Under the pieces are notes generated by a model. That model had not been told where the DNA came from, searched no databases, and was given only the letters and a program-made list of their open reading frames with translations. Both the position numbers and the translations under genes were made by a program. A stretch of 64,000 bases of DNA. Source: Sinonovacula constricta. Taxonomy: Eukaryota; Mollusca; Bivalvia; Cardiida; Solecurtidae. Location: NCBI GenBank assembly GCA_007844125.1, contig CM017572.1, forward strand, positions 26,245,879 through 26,309,878, in the 5' to 3' direction. Of the stretch, positions 49,353-62,000 are shown in pieces (the stretch's first letter is position 1; each line of letters begins with the position of its first letter).

Positions 49353-52300
49353 ACATATGTTTGTTGACAAATCGACTTGAGTGGCAATGGGCCAGACATT
49401 TAACTGTGTTATTAGGTACTTGTGCACTTTTAAAGTTCGTTGTATTGTGTTTTAACAAATAAATTTCGCCTTTTCATCTACAATTTTACAGTGACAGTAG
49501 TATGTTGACGTTTCGTTGCTGAGTATCACCTGTCTGCGGCATAAACTTTCTAACATAACGCTAAATCAAGGCTCGAGAAGAGCAGTGAAATAGAATAGTC
49601 AGGAGTCACTTCATATTAATAATCTCTGCACAACAATGTCTAGTTGCGTTAGACCAAAATCGTGTTTACCCACATAATACTCCGGAAAGTGTGTCGTCCA
49701 GACATTCAAAAAGTGTATTATCCATCATCCCAGAGAAGTGATAACAACAGACTAATCCTCTTTTTGTTTCCATTTAATAATATCTATCAATCTAGACTAT
49801 TTATACAGGTACAACGTGTGTACAGTACGATACAAACTCTACTGATTGTCGGGTTGATGCATTTGCATATATTATATTTGTAAGAAATAACAATAGCTTC
49901 GAAAAGCTATTTACCGACATTCCATATGTTTTGACTTTATTAAGGCACATTAGACAAAAGAATCGTGGTCGAAGTAAGTGTACCTGAACTGCTGTAGCAA
50001 AATATTTTACCAATCAGAGTGGTGCGAGACAAAGGAACAGCTCTCCCCATCCCACGCACTCAGCATACTTTTAAACTTGCTGAGACTACCTGAACCTCAA
50101 ATATGTGGCAGAGCGTCCAGATCCTTGGCGCCTTAGCCTCGTCGCGGATTTTACCTTGGGTACAATGGTGTTTACCAATGCGTTTTAAATCTTTAAGTTA
50201 TCTTGTTGCTTTTGGACAAAGAAGATATATGGAATTTAAGCTTGAACTCTATTGTTACGCCGAGTAATTTGATTACAGACTCACGTGCAATTATTGATTC
50301 ATCTAGATTAAAATAAATGTCTCGCCTTCTTGTCTTACGGCCAAAAGCAACTGCCCTGGAACTTATCTGGATTGGCCATCATTTGATTGTGTAATAACAG
50401 GAAATGAGTGGTTAAATTAAGGATTCACTGTCACTTTAAAAACTGATTTGACAGATAAGCTATTGTCATCTGCAAAGTTACAAAGACAGCTACCTTCTTC
50501 AAACTTAAACATATAATTTGTTTACAAATCTATGAATTAGGACGGGGCCTAATATTGATTGGGTATATATATAATTTTAAAAATATAATAATTGTAATAA
50601 TTATAATCCAACAACATTTTTAACTAATTTCAGTAGTGAAGTCTGACCACCATTGACAGGCCTTAACGCGAGAGGTACAAATTTAAAACAAAATCTCTCA
50701 AAAAGCATTGACATAAATAGTAAGATTCTGACGGGTGTACAAGTTGTCACTTTGTCTTCTTCTTAGTGAAGCAATGTGTAATATCTTAAAACCCTCTGGA
50801 AACAGTTTATTTATTAGCTGTGTAAAGTGTTTAACAATATATGGTTGGACATGTAGGAAGAGTTTAGCAGATACTATCGTGGCTTGTTGCTTTCTTAGAA
50901 ATAGAGAATCGTTATTGCTTTCGGAAAAAACTGCAATCAATTTCTTTAAACTTTAATTCATTTTCTTCTTGGTAGAGTGACATGATTTTAATGATGTTTG
51001 GATGATTAGCATCTCATGGGGTATGCTTTTACCGATGTATTTAGTAACGTTTAGAGAAGAGAAAAGCCACTGAATATATGGTATATTCCATCCTGATTAT
51101 TTACAAATTCGTCTTGTGTTGTTCTGTACTCAATGTTCCTTTTTGGAAGTCAAAAATGTTGCAAACACTTTCGCACCTATCGATAAAATACTTACGAACT
51201 GTATTCTATCAAACTGTACCCTATTATTGACATGCATTTGAATGATGCGTCGCTTATAAATTTACATGTGCAAACCTCAAATTCATATTTAGTGTCATTA
51301 CATCTTCGAGGACATAGCTAAATTTCACTGAAATGTCTTAATATTTAAAAATATGCTATATGAATAGTATTGAGACGTTTGTTTGTCTAAGAAAGAAAAG
51401 ATATGGTAACACAATATTAAATGCTTCAGATAATCCACAAATAAAAGATTGAATGAAATTTTATATTTCCACCGAAGGGTTTTAAACACACAAGTTGCAA
51501 CACATAGAACTATTGACGGAAAGAAAATTATTTATAAACAAACATTTATTTATAAACAATTGTCTTCCTTGTCGAAATAGGCTGCAGAGATATCCCAGCA
51601 CAATCACTGTTGGCGGTGTTTAGGTCCCAGGAAAAAAAGGGCAAGACAAGAAAGTATGCGGTCCAAGGCCTAGCCAAGGAGGCAGAACGTGTATCCAGCT
51701 GGCTTTGGCTCAGATTAAATGAACTAGCATAGACGCCAGCACAGACAAGTGATAGCTGATTCCTTTTGCTGCCTTGCCATCTAGAGGGTGTACCGAGTTT
51801 GGGTTGAAACATCCAGTGATATATGTGCTCTCGTGCTGATGATGTCTTTGTTAAGCAGTGCAATAGAACTGTATTCCAACACAAACCTTCTTGGTGCTGC
51901 GAACATTGACGTATACAATGATGGCATCATTAGCAAGGCAAACACCTAGTTTAGAATGGATGAACAATTTTTTTATTTGTTCTCAACTTTTTAGTGATGA
52001 AATTGTTGTTTTTAATCTTGCAGTTCTATTCTTAAGCGAATAAAAATTTAAAAGATGTACAAGTAGATGAAACATTATTATCACTGTTATTTTTATTACC
52101 GTTTGTATGTATGTGATGCATTTTAATTAGATGTTCCGCCCTTAGTCCCAAGCCTAAAGTATCATCGCTGAGCAACTAGTCACGGCCATGACCTGCTCTG
52201 CCCCTAGTTCCAAATCATAAAGTACCCCCGTCCCCAAACAAATCATATAACGTTGATGGTCTGCCACATGCCCAAATTTATAGTACTTTCATTTGTGTGT

Positions 52301-53516
52301 ATGTTTCTTTTGAAGACGTTCATCGTTTAAACATAATACAAAGGCCAGTCGTAACGCATATTATTCTGCCAGTTGACTTTTTTAATCACTTAAAATGTCA
52401 GTCGTGTGTTGGCGTTGTATGCTTCATGCCAATAGTTGCAAGAGTTCGTTTTGAATCTAATGTTCAGTTACGTTTGGCTATAATCAGTAACTATTGTGTA
52501 GACAATAATACTTGACATGATGTTTTTTTACTGATGGGACGCAACACCTCACCAGCTTGAAGCCTGTGTCGTCACAGATATTCGAAATGTCAGACACGAC
52601 ACGCTTCGATCAGCACTTTTGGCGTTCTTTGTTGACCCCATGAGACCAGACATAGACATTCCGTAAGTGAACAACACTTTAAGTCAATGAGATATGAGAA
52701 ACTTAACAACCCTTTTCAAACCACAAAATGTCCATTTTATTTCGACTATGCGAAAGAAGTGTCATTAGAAAATGTTAGTTTATAACCATATGAATGCAGA
52801 TTATGTTCTCTTTCGTGTACTACTGATGGACTAAGCACGTGGACATATCTATTGCATACGCATCGGAATAAAGATAAATCATTTACAAGGGAACTCATGT
52901 TTTATTAATGTCTACAACATCTTGATATTGTTTCAAGTGGAAAGCTTCTTAAATCCGATCCCAATGGGTCCTTTGTTTGAAAACAGACAATGACACACGA
53001 AATACTTTAAAATGGAACAGGCTTACAACCTATTTTGTGATAAAAGCCACAGTCTAAAATAGCTATAACGGATATGACCAAACACAACGCATTTCTTGTG
53101 GAGGGGTGGAGGTGGGAGTGTATTAAACCTGTCTGTGTTTGCACCAAAGTTATTCAATATTCAAAGCATTCAGATAACAGCTACAAACATACATGTAACA
53201 ATAAACTGCCCTTATATGTTTTGTATGTAATACCAAACGTACTTTTTTTAAGTAATTTCACAAATGTATTATATTAATAGTTTTAATATTAATATACTTT
53301 ATCTCTTCCGTGTCGGAATCAGAATATGAATGAGATAACATTTTTGCAGTAAAATCCGTTTGAGTTGCTTTTTTAATGCCTCATTTCAGATTTGTCCTTA
53401 CTTTACGTTTGGCGTGCCTATGATACCTTTGTCCTGTGCCTTTTTAAATTTTGGTATTTGCTATTCTTCATATTTCCTTATTAGTAGACTATTTGTATTT
53501 ACGCTGCCTTCTATGA
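49353..53516. other. Intergenic, one weak exon candidate
   Basis: Mostly unremarkable AT-rich DNA. A compositionally different patch at about 51580-51900 has a plus frame reading RSQEKKGKTRKYAVQGLAKE, then SSWLWLRLNELA-stop; I cannot identify it and it may be a decayed transposon. See 52556 for an exon-like segment. Confidence 0.45.
52556..52662 (+). CDS. Candidate isolated exon, function unknown
   Basis: 107 nt open between an acceptor (GCAACACCTCACCAG) and a strong donor (GTAAGTGA), phase 0 in and 2 out. It encodes LEACVVTDIRNVRHDTLRSA, then LLAFFVDPMRPDIDIP, which looks protein-like rather than random. No neighbouring exon was found. Confidence 0.3.
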
Positions 53517-53960
53517 CGTGCGAGCAGGGGCGAATTCAGAAAATTTTGGCGGGGTGGGGGTATGAATCAATATCCATTTAACTTTATCGCAGTAAATACT
53601 TAATATTACACAGTTAGGGACCATAACTTGGACGGAAGCAGTCAACAAACAAAAATTAAAAGCTTAACATTTTTAAGCTCACGTGTATGTTTTTCACAAC
53701 TCTACTCTTTAACAAGGTTGGCTGGGGGTGGGGTGGGAAGAGGGGGCGGGGTGCAATCCCCCCACCCCACCCTCTTCACTGGATCCATCCCTGCGTGCGA
53801 GGTTTGATCGCCGTTAACTTATTTAAGCATCCCAGATGATCTTCTGCTGGACTAGCCGTTCCAATGCGTTATCGGGTTTTATTTGTGTTTGTTTATCTCA
53901 CTTTGTTTTATGTCTTGTCTCTGTGGTTCTTTATCATTTCAACATTTTCTTTACAAGTTT
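53505..53960 (-). repeat. Dispersed repeat R1, interrupted by a MITE
   Basis: R1 sequence (TTCTATGACGTGCGAG, then after the insert GTGCGAGGTTTGATCGCCG and GTCTTGTCTCTGTGGTTCTT) is split by the hAT-type element at 53525-53793. Confidence 0.6.
53525..53793. mobile_element. hAT-type MITE, 269 bp, with 8-bp target site duplication
   Basis: Left end CAGGGGCGAATTCAG; right end, read inward on the opposite strand, CAGGGATGGATCCAG (12 of 15 match). Both are flanked by CGTGCGAG (53517-53524 and 53794-53801), an exact 8-bp duplication. CAGGG-type termini plus 8-bp duplications are the signature of the hAT superfamily. No transposase is present, so it is non-autonomous. The interior has a G-rich block (GGGGGTGGGGTGGGAAGAGG) followed by its C-rich near-complement, giving a strong hairpin. 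Confidence 0.85.
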
Positions 53961-55168
53961 AGGTGTGACACACATGTTAAACTTGTACCCGAAAGTTGTT
54001 ACATTATTGTGATTTTATTAAACTGATTATTTAACCCTATTTTAGTAATTTGAGCATAATGATTTGTTACAGTTTACTTAATTTTTATGGTGTTTTTTTA
54101 TTTAAATATTTGCGGAGTCCATTTAAGTTTAATTAAGTTACTGGCCGCCGACTTAAAAATCAGACCAACACCCGAGTCCACAACAATATTGTAAGAAAAT
54201 CTATTACATCAAAGCAGTTTTGGCAATTTAACTTGCATCCCTCGCCCTCCTACATCGTCGGGGTTTGAGTAGCGGTCGGTCGAGAACTTTCATCTGAGGG
54301 GGTTTAGAGCTTTCCATGACGCTCGCCGCTGGTTCTACCCAGACAAACGTCTAGAGTCTTTCTCTAACTTAGAGTTTGTTTATCGATTCATTCATAATTT
54401 GGTTTCGTTGTTGTTGTTCGTTTACGTTATGTTTACTGCTGAGTCATGGGAACCAAAGCAGACAATTAATACACATAAAAAAACGATATTTAACATCAAT
54501 CGATCTTCAACTTGCTTCATTTTCTTTGGCTGTTTTCTTCAAATGTCTGTTTTATCTGTCAGATTTATGTTATTGTTTTTCAAGCGAAGCCGCGACGGAT
54601 TTTTTTTTTCTATGACTCCCGTCATTGGAAACACCTTGCGGAGTCAGCGGTCTATTTACTATAGGTCTCTGTAGGAACCATGTTGTTTACATATTTAAAT
54701 ATCAAGAATATGTCGCCTTTGTGTTTAGAAGTTAGCATTAAGTGCAGCAATAAATTATGCGATATGGAAATATCCATTGGCTTTATGACATTCTCGTAAT
54801 AGCTTCGTCTGGCAAAAATATATTATTACAACAGTTAATCATGATATGTGCACATGAACGCGTATTTGCATTGCATCTTTATTCCAACGTTTGCACAGAC
54901 AAGACCTTACAAGACAAAACGTTCACATTCTTTTTCTTATTTGGATTATTGTAACATATGGAAGTCAACATGTATAGAAAACACTTATTTTAATACATCG
55001 CAACGGCATAACTATAATTAGATTTAGAGCTATGTTTAGTGTAGAAAAGCCACTGACAAATGTGTGGGTAAATGTATGGCCAGCTGGAAGACTTTCCCAC
55101 CTAAACCCTTCTTAATTCTGCCACCTGTAAATCGCGTTTCCTACACTTTTGTAGGAACCGTTTAAACA
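53961..55168. other. Intergenic, no gene seen
   Basis: No supported exon. A moderately GC-rich patch near 54240-54360 does not hold a convincing frame. Confidence 0.5.
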
Positions 55169-55727
55169 CGAGATTGAGCACTGCAGGAATGCCCTATAGT
55201 CCGCATGAACACTGCACTGCAGGAATGTTAAAATACGCGTTATAGTCCACATGAACACTGCACTCTAGGAATGTTAAAATACGCTATATAGTCAAAATGT
55301 ACACTGACACTGCACTGCAGGAGTGTTGCAGGTTGGTTTGTTAAATTTAAGGAGTAGCAGCCGGTCGGTTGTTAAATCTAAGGCGTAGCAGCCGGTCGGT
55401 TTGGTAAGTCTAAGGCGTAGCAGCCAGTCGATTTGTTAAATGTAAGGCTTATCAGCCGGTTGATAAAATGCTACTGTATTGCATTGTCACAAACATACTT
55501 AAAGCGAAGAGCTCCCTTCGCGTCCGTCTGCTCTTCGTATATAGATAAATCGTTTTTATTGTTATTGATATCTTGTTCATTTTGTTTTCAATGGCTTTTA
55601 TTTTATGTTCTTGCGTGATGATATTTATGTTTTTATTTGTGTTTTATTTTCATGACTAAACTTTCTATGAAAGCCACATTGCTGTATATTGCCTAATGTT
55701 CTACCTTTTCTAAATAAAGCTTTTATT

Positions 55728-55734
55728 ATTATTG

Positions 55735-55780
<46 letters not shown>

Positions 55781-55860
55781 ATTATCATCATCATTATTAT
55801 TACTATTATTATTATTTTTATTATATCTATTATTATTATTATTATTATTATTATTATCTC
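55728..55860 (+). repeat. (TTA)n microsatellite
   Basis: Trinucleotide tract with a few interruptions, immediately after TTTCTAAATAAAGCTTTTATT. That arrangement (AATAAA, then simple repeat) resembles the 3' tail of a non-LTR element. The copy in block A2 is at 57874-57996 and is slightly shorter. Confidence 0.9.
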
Positions 55861-56772
55861 CTTTAGCAGACAAACTACCGCCTCGCTACATGGTATGCAA
55901 TTTTTTCACAATAACATTCATTTTAAGAGAGTGGATTGATACTCCCACCTAAAGACTATTTTAATTATATTATAATATAAGTAGATTATATATGTAAAAT
56001 GACTTCTCGATCTCAAGTCTTTGTTGGATAAACTATTATCGTATTGCCATAAAAGCCTCATCAAGGCAGCAAAGTATTATCACAGATAAATAAGTTTTTA
56101 TATAACAAACACTTGTGCGAAATAGCTTCTACAACACCATATTTTAATATTGTATCATTATATTCACTGGAGAGTAAAAGTATGACGAGCTCTGTTATTT
56201 GATTTTGACGAAGCGCTTTGGGCAAAAATTATTAAAAAAAATCTATGATTTTAATTGCATTCTTTATACAAAGACTTTGATTTTGCCATGGATCGAAACC
56301 GGAGGTAGGACATCTTGACAGGCAGCAATTAATACGGAGTTCTAGTTTGGGGCTGACTAAGCTATGCCGTGCTTTTGATAATAAACTCGCCTTATTATCA
56401 CTGAAATAAATTACACATAATTATGTTTGTGGATTCATTAACAATACAAAACAGAATTGTGCTTTCAATTTTATAACTTTTGCTCAAACAAATTCGACAT
56501 ATGTATAAAGGACGGATAAAGAAAGTTTAGAAAATATGCAACGGAAAAAAAAGAAATGAATACAAACTGTAAATACATGTTTCATGTTGGCATATATCAT
56601 AATATATTAACTGGCAATGATATGCATACTTGTTATTGACAGTTAGTAGTCAGCACTCAGCCATTATCTCAACTTATTTAACAACGTCAATATGTCGGCA
56701 GCAAACAATGTTGTTTATCTCTCTAGCGTTTTTCTGATGCATAAAGCTGATCGACACTGCATGTAGGATAAA

Positions 56773-56896
56773 TCAGCGCACATAATCAGTGTCTTCAAGG
56801 GAGATAACCGATGGACTATCCACATCAAGGGAGGTAAGGTCATGCCCGTTTTCATTTTGGAGGGGACGTTCGGACATTGCAATGTCATCGAGGTTC
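56773..56896 (-). pseudogene. Orphan copy of the MARCH gene last exon, 5'-truncated
   Basis: Carries the same last 40 codons and TGA as the functional last exon at 58909-59055, but the upstream 23 nt of that exon, its acceptor, and the preceding exon are absent because the DNA switches to block B at 56894-56896. It has no route to be spliced to the rest of the MARCH gene except as an alternative far-downstream exon, for which the acceptor is missing. Confidence 0.8.
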
Positions 56897-57313
56897 TTTT
56901 CAGGTTTTCAACTATCAAATGTGGTTAATCTTTACTCTCCCGATCGTTAGTTGTGTAAATATTGCCAACGCATTGTAACTGCATACGTTTACTTATATAA
57001 CTTTAATTTTATCGCCCAAATAAATATTTTATAAACTCAAACGGGGTCCCTTAATAAGGTATTTTATAAAATACAGGGAAAGGTTGTGGTGAAGAAATTC
57101 CTATTCTGTGGAAAAAGGAATCGGTAATTGGTTGTAGTCAACCTTACAGCTAGTGTTCGTCATATAGTGGGGTTTTATTTTCTAAGGTATAACACAATCA
57201 AGATTTATTATGTTTCATTGGTTTTATCGTCCCACCAGCAGTATTTAAAGTTATCTGGAGACGGAGTCCACTTGAAGCAGATATAGTGCTGCCTTCATTG
57301 CGTATAGCATGTC
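56894..57313. repeat. Duplicated block B, copy 1 (includes truncated SINE)
   Basis: Matches 60279-60687. It ends inside the SINE tail (57212-57313) at GCATGTCG, where block A2 begins. Differs from B2 mainly by a 12-bp insertion (AACGGGGTCCCT-type) near 57042. Confidence 0.85.
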
Positions 57314-57878
57314 GAGATTGAGCACTGCAGGAATGCCCTATAGTCCGCATGAACACTGCACTGCAGGAATGTTAAAATACGCGTTATAGTCCACATGAAC
57401 ACTGCACTCTAGGAATGTTAAAATACGCTATATAGTCAAAATGTACACTGACACTGCACTGCAGGAGTGTTGCAGGTTGGTTTGTTAAATTTAAGGAGTA
57501 GCAGCCGGTCGGTTGTTAAATCTAAGGCGTAGCAGCCGGTCGGTTTGGTAAGTCTAAGGCGTAGCAGCCAGTCGATTTGTTAAATGTAAGGCTTATCAGC
57601 CGGTTGATAAAATGCTACTGTATTGCATTGTCACAAACATACTTAAAGCGAAGAGCTCCCTTCGTGTCCGTCTGCTCTTCGTATATAGATAAATCGTTTT
57701 TATTGTTATTGATATCTTGTTCATTTTGTTTTCAATGGCTTTTATTTTATGTTCTTGCGTGATGATATTTATGTTTTTATTTGTGTTTTATTTTCATGAC
57801 TAAACTTTCTATGAAAGCCACATTGCTGTATATTGCCTAATGTTCTACCTTTTCTAAATAAAGCTTTTATTATTATTG

Positions 57879-57921
<43 letters not shown>

Positions 57922-59032
57922 ATTATCATCATCATTATTATTACTATTATTATTATTTTTATTATATCTATTATTATTATTATTATTATTATTATCTCCT
58001 TTAGCAGACAAACTACCGCCTCGCTACATGGTATGCAATTTTTTCACAATAACATTCATTTTAAGAGAGTGGATTGATACTCCCACCTAAAGACTATTTT
58101 AATTATATTATAATATAAGTAGATTATATATGTAAAATGACTTCTCGATCTCAAGTCTTTGTTGGATAAACTATTATCGTATTGCCATAAAAGCCTCATC
58201 AAGGCAGCAAAGTATTATCACAGATAAATAAGTTTTATATAACAAACACTTGTGCGAAATAGCTTCTACAACACCATATTTTAATATTGTATCATTATAT
58301 TCACTGGAGAGTAAAAGTATGACGAGCTCTGTTATTTGATTTTGACGAAGCGCTTTGGGCAAAAATTATTAAAAAAATCTATGATTTTAATTGCATTCTT
58401 TATACAAAGACTTTGATTTTGCCATGGATCGAAACCGGAGGTAGGACATCTTGACAGGCAGCAATTAATACGGAGTTCTAGTTTGGGGCTGACTAAGCTA
58501 TGCCGTGCTTTTGATAATAAACTCGCCTTATTATCACTGAAATAAATTACACATAATTATGTTTGTGGATTCATTAACAATACAAAACAGAATTGTGCTT
58601 TCAATTTTATAACTTTTGCTCAAACAAATTCGACATATGTATAAAGGACGGATAAAGAAAGTTTAGAAAATATGCAACGGAAAAAAAAGAAATGAATACA
58701 AACTGTAAATACATGTTTCATATTGGCATATATCATAATATATTAACTGGCAATGATATGCATACTTGTTATTGACAGTTAGTAGTCAGCACTCAGCCAT
58801 TATCTCAACTTATTGAACAACGTCAATATGTCGGCAGCAAACAATGTTGTTTATCTCTCTAGCGTTTTTCTGATGCATAAAGCTGATCGACACTGCATGT
58901 AGGATAAATCAGCGCACATAATCAGTGTCTTCAAGGGAGATAACCGATGGACTATCCACATCAAGGGAGGTAAGGTCATGCCCGTTTTCATTTTGGAGGG
59001 GACGTTCGGACATTGCAATGTCATCGAGGTTC
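57313..59032. repeat. Duplicated block A, copy 2
   Basis: Second copy of block A, offset 2144 bp from the first at its start. It contains the real last coding exon and 3' UTR of the MARCH gene. Repeat arrays inside it sit at 57475-57604 and 57874-57996. Confidence 0.9.
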
Positions 59033-62000
59033 GTCTTTGTATTGGATTTGATTTTCTGGAAATAAAAGAAAGGTATTTTTGACACAAAAAGCCTATAAAC
59101 TATGTAATGAGAGACAGGTGGAAAATGCATTTAAAAATCTGACTACTTATAACTGAAGATGTAGTTGGCAAACTTATGTTCTTTATTTATATACTCAGAG
59201 AAGTGTGCACTTATGCTTGCTAATTGTACCAAAATTGTATGCAAATCTCCATATTTCGTTTAATATTTAATGATACATGGAAATTTAAAAAAAAAAAGAT
59301 TTTTCACCAAACAGTTAATTGTGTTTTCAAAAAGGCAAAGTGAGCACAATAATCAAATAAACGATAAATATGGATGCATTTTACATAAAACATAACTGGT
59401 TACCTTCTTGGGAGTTCTGTCGCTGCCTTTGTTTTTCTTGCCTGTATCCTGTTTAATGGTGATCACGTGATACTTCTTCTTCCACGAGTCCAGTTGACGC
59501 TGAATTCGGGGAAACGCGCACTATGAAGGAAATATCATGATTTTGAGATGAAAGGAACCATTTGCAAAAGACCATTGTTTTCTGGTTTTATCAAAATCGG
59601 AAAAAACGCATTAACTTCCATGTATATTGATGTATATTGATGACGGTGATTTCAAAAGCTTACCTGTCCCAGTCCTAACATGCGGAAATGAACTTTTTTA
59701 AATATATATTAGAGACACATTTTTTTCCAGCGTGTTTTCAATGACTTATCAGTATCCAATAACTAACAAGGCACTGTTTACACAATTCAAGAGTAACAAG
59801 CGACTCTAACCCCCGTCCTTTGGTACCACTAAAGTCAAATTTTACATTAGAATTATGCATTGTACTGAGTGTGGGCTTTAGAATGATTAACTGACGATGA
59901 CTATTGACCGTCTTGTGCAGATTGCATAAGATATTTATAGGTCAAACATGAGTATAGAGCTACGCAATGTTTGCATTTGTTGGAATCGACCGGGTAAAAT
60001 CTGAGGTGCCGTCTATCGCTAAAAATAATAATGTACTGCGATATAATCATGAACATTGATAAATATGTGGCTTTTGTGGCCGTGCGGTCTTGAGTTTGAG
60101 TTCGAGTTTTATTTACAATTTATATTTTATTATCTATATTTTTGACGTTTCACATGATATTCATGCACATATACTCCTGTTACTGTAATACAATTGTATA
60201 AATAAGCTTATTATCTATACTTTTACACTCTCAGTTTCCTATGATTAAATGCATAGTATATCCCGCCATTGCAGGAATTTCTTTTCAGGTTTTCAACTAT
60301 CAAATGTGGTTAATCTTTACTCTCCCGATCGTTAGTTGTGTAAATATTGCCAACGCATTGTAACTGCATACGTTTACTTATATAACTTTAATTTTATCGC
60401 CCAAATAAATATTTTATAAACTCAATAAGGTATTTTATAAAATACAGGGAAAGGTTGTGGTGAAGAAATTCCTATTCTGTGGAAAAAGGAATCGGTAATT
60501 GGTTGTAGTCAACCTTACAGCTAGTGTTCGTCATATAGTGGGGTTTTATTTTCTAAGGTATAACACAATCAAGATTTATTATGTTTCATTGGTTTTATCG
60601 TCCCACCAGCAGTATTTAAAGTTATCTGGAGACGGAGTCCACTTGAAGCAGATATAGTGCTGCCTTCATTGCGTATAGCATGTCGTGAACACCTGGCATG
60701 ATACCACACCCAGTCACATTATCCTGACACCGGACCAACCAGTCGTGGAACTACCCTTATATTTGCTTGAGCGTTAGCAAGGGAGCTATACCACTACAAT
60801 TTTTAACGACTTTCGTATGTCGCGGCTCGGGATCAAACACGGGGCCTCTTGTTCATGGAGCCGCACTTCTACCAATTGCGCTATTAGGTCCGTTCGATTT
60901 ATTACGATTTGTAAAAAATAGACTGTATTAAAATTGAACAAAAACATGGATATTGGCGTCAAACTCTATGACCAGATAAAGACATTGAATGGTTACTGCG
61001 TTTTCTTTCAACAGGCTTCCGATCTTTTACTATACATGATACTTATGCTCTAAGGGTCTTTCGTGCGTAACATTTGCTTCTTGAGTGGATGTAGGGTCAC
61101 AGCTCAGAGGCCAACTTAATAAATAATAATAATGACATAGTCTTCAGTTTTAGTCACGTTACGATCTTTTCTGGCTCTGATTCTCTATTAATACTTTTAT
61201 TAATAATAAATGTTATGTACCCAGGACCAGACTGCGTAAAGAAGGCACGTTGTCAGGGAAACCATAATGACGATAGTTGATGCCACGTGACGGTTCTGTC
61301 TATTCAGGCGCAGACCGTAGATAAAGCACATGACGCAGACGGCAACGACGAAGACGAACAGACAGATGGATAGAATAACGTCAGTGAGGAATGACTTCCG
61401 TTCTTGCTTGAGTTGAGGTTGCTTAAGATACTGTGGAATAGAAAACGGGATATAACTGGTTAACTGTGTGATTGGGTTAAGATTGTACGGCTTGGTTTAC
61501 TCGTGCATTGTTAGACACCGCTGTTGTGAACATAAACCAATTACATAGTTTGCGTTCGCTATCATATCACAACGGCTACATGTTCGTAGTCATTTACCAA
61601 TGCTATGCATTGGAGGCTATAGGCGCAAGCATATGATTTCTTTAAAAAAAACGGTTGTTTGCTTTGATTGACGATAAGACCAGCAAGCTTTTGCTCGTGC
61701 TGTTCTATTTTTTTACAGACGTTTCCATGTGTACGATATACACACGTGACGTATAATAGAAACAAAATGATTATATTAATTTGAAAGAAAATGCAGGTTC
61801 ACACTTATTTGAATTAAAAGATATCGATTAGTTCAAACTTTACACAAAAGAATAGTTCACGATGTTCTGTATTTGTAAAAACGGTTATTTTCTTACTCAG
61901 ATAGACCATTACTTACCCATGTTATTGGACGTGGGCACCGGACAACCGTAAACTTGAAAGCACAGATCTCACATCGGGTGGTGTTGGAGGAGCCGAGCCA

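Larger units (their letters stand above)
55169..56896. repeat. Duplicated block A, copy 1
   Basis: Nearly identical to 57313-59032; differences seen are a handful of single bases and indels, mostly in homopolymers and the ATT array. Contents in order: three units of a 45-bp-type repeat (GAACACTGCACTGCAGGAATG), four units of a 31-33-bp repeat (AAGGCGTAGCAGCCGGTCGG) at 55331-55460, a segment ending TTTCTAAATAAAGC then (ATT)n, and the 3' UTR plus last-exon fragment of the MARCH gene on the minus strand. Confidence 0.9.

Noticed and set aside
48954..49458. 157-residue minus-strand open frame with internal repeats (MFMQVS, YVIALLM)
   Set aside because: It is read from the 55-bp tandem array in three overlapping frames. 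All frames are open for the same reason and none has a splice or start context.
51546..51884. 112-residue minus-strand open frame
   Set aside because: No splice context or known motif. The opposite strand has shorter frames of more protein-like composition, suggesting a decayed element rather than a gene.
55433..57762. Two copies of a 61-residue hydrophobic open frame (MLNVRLISRLIKCYC...)
   Set aside because: They are part of duplicated block A, start inside a minisatellite, and have no splice or homology support. Duplication alone explains their near identity.
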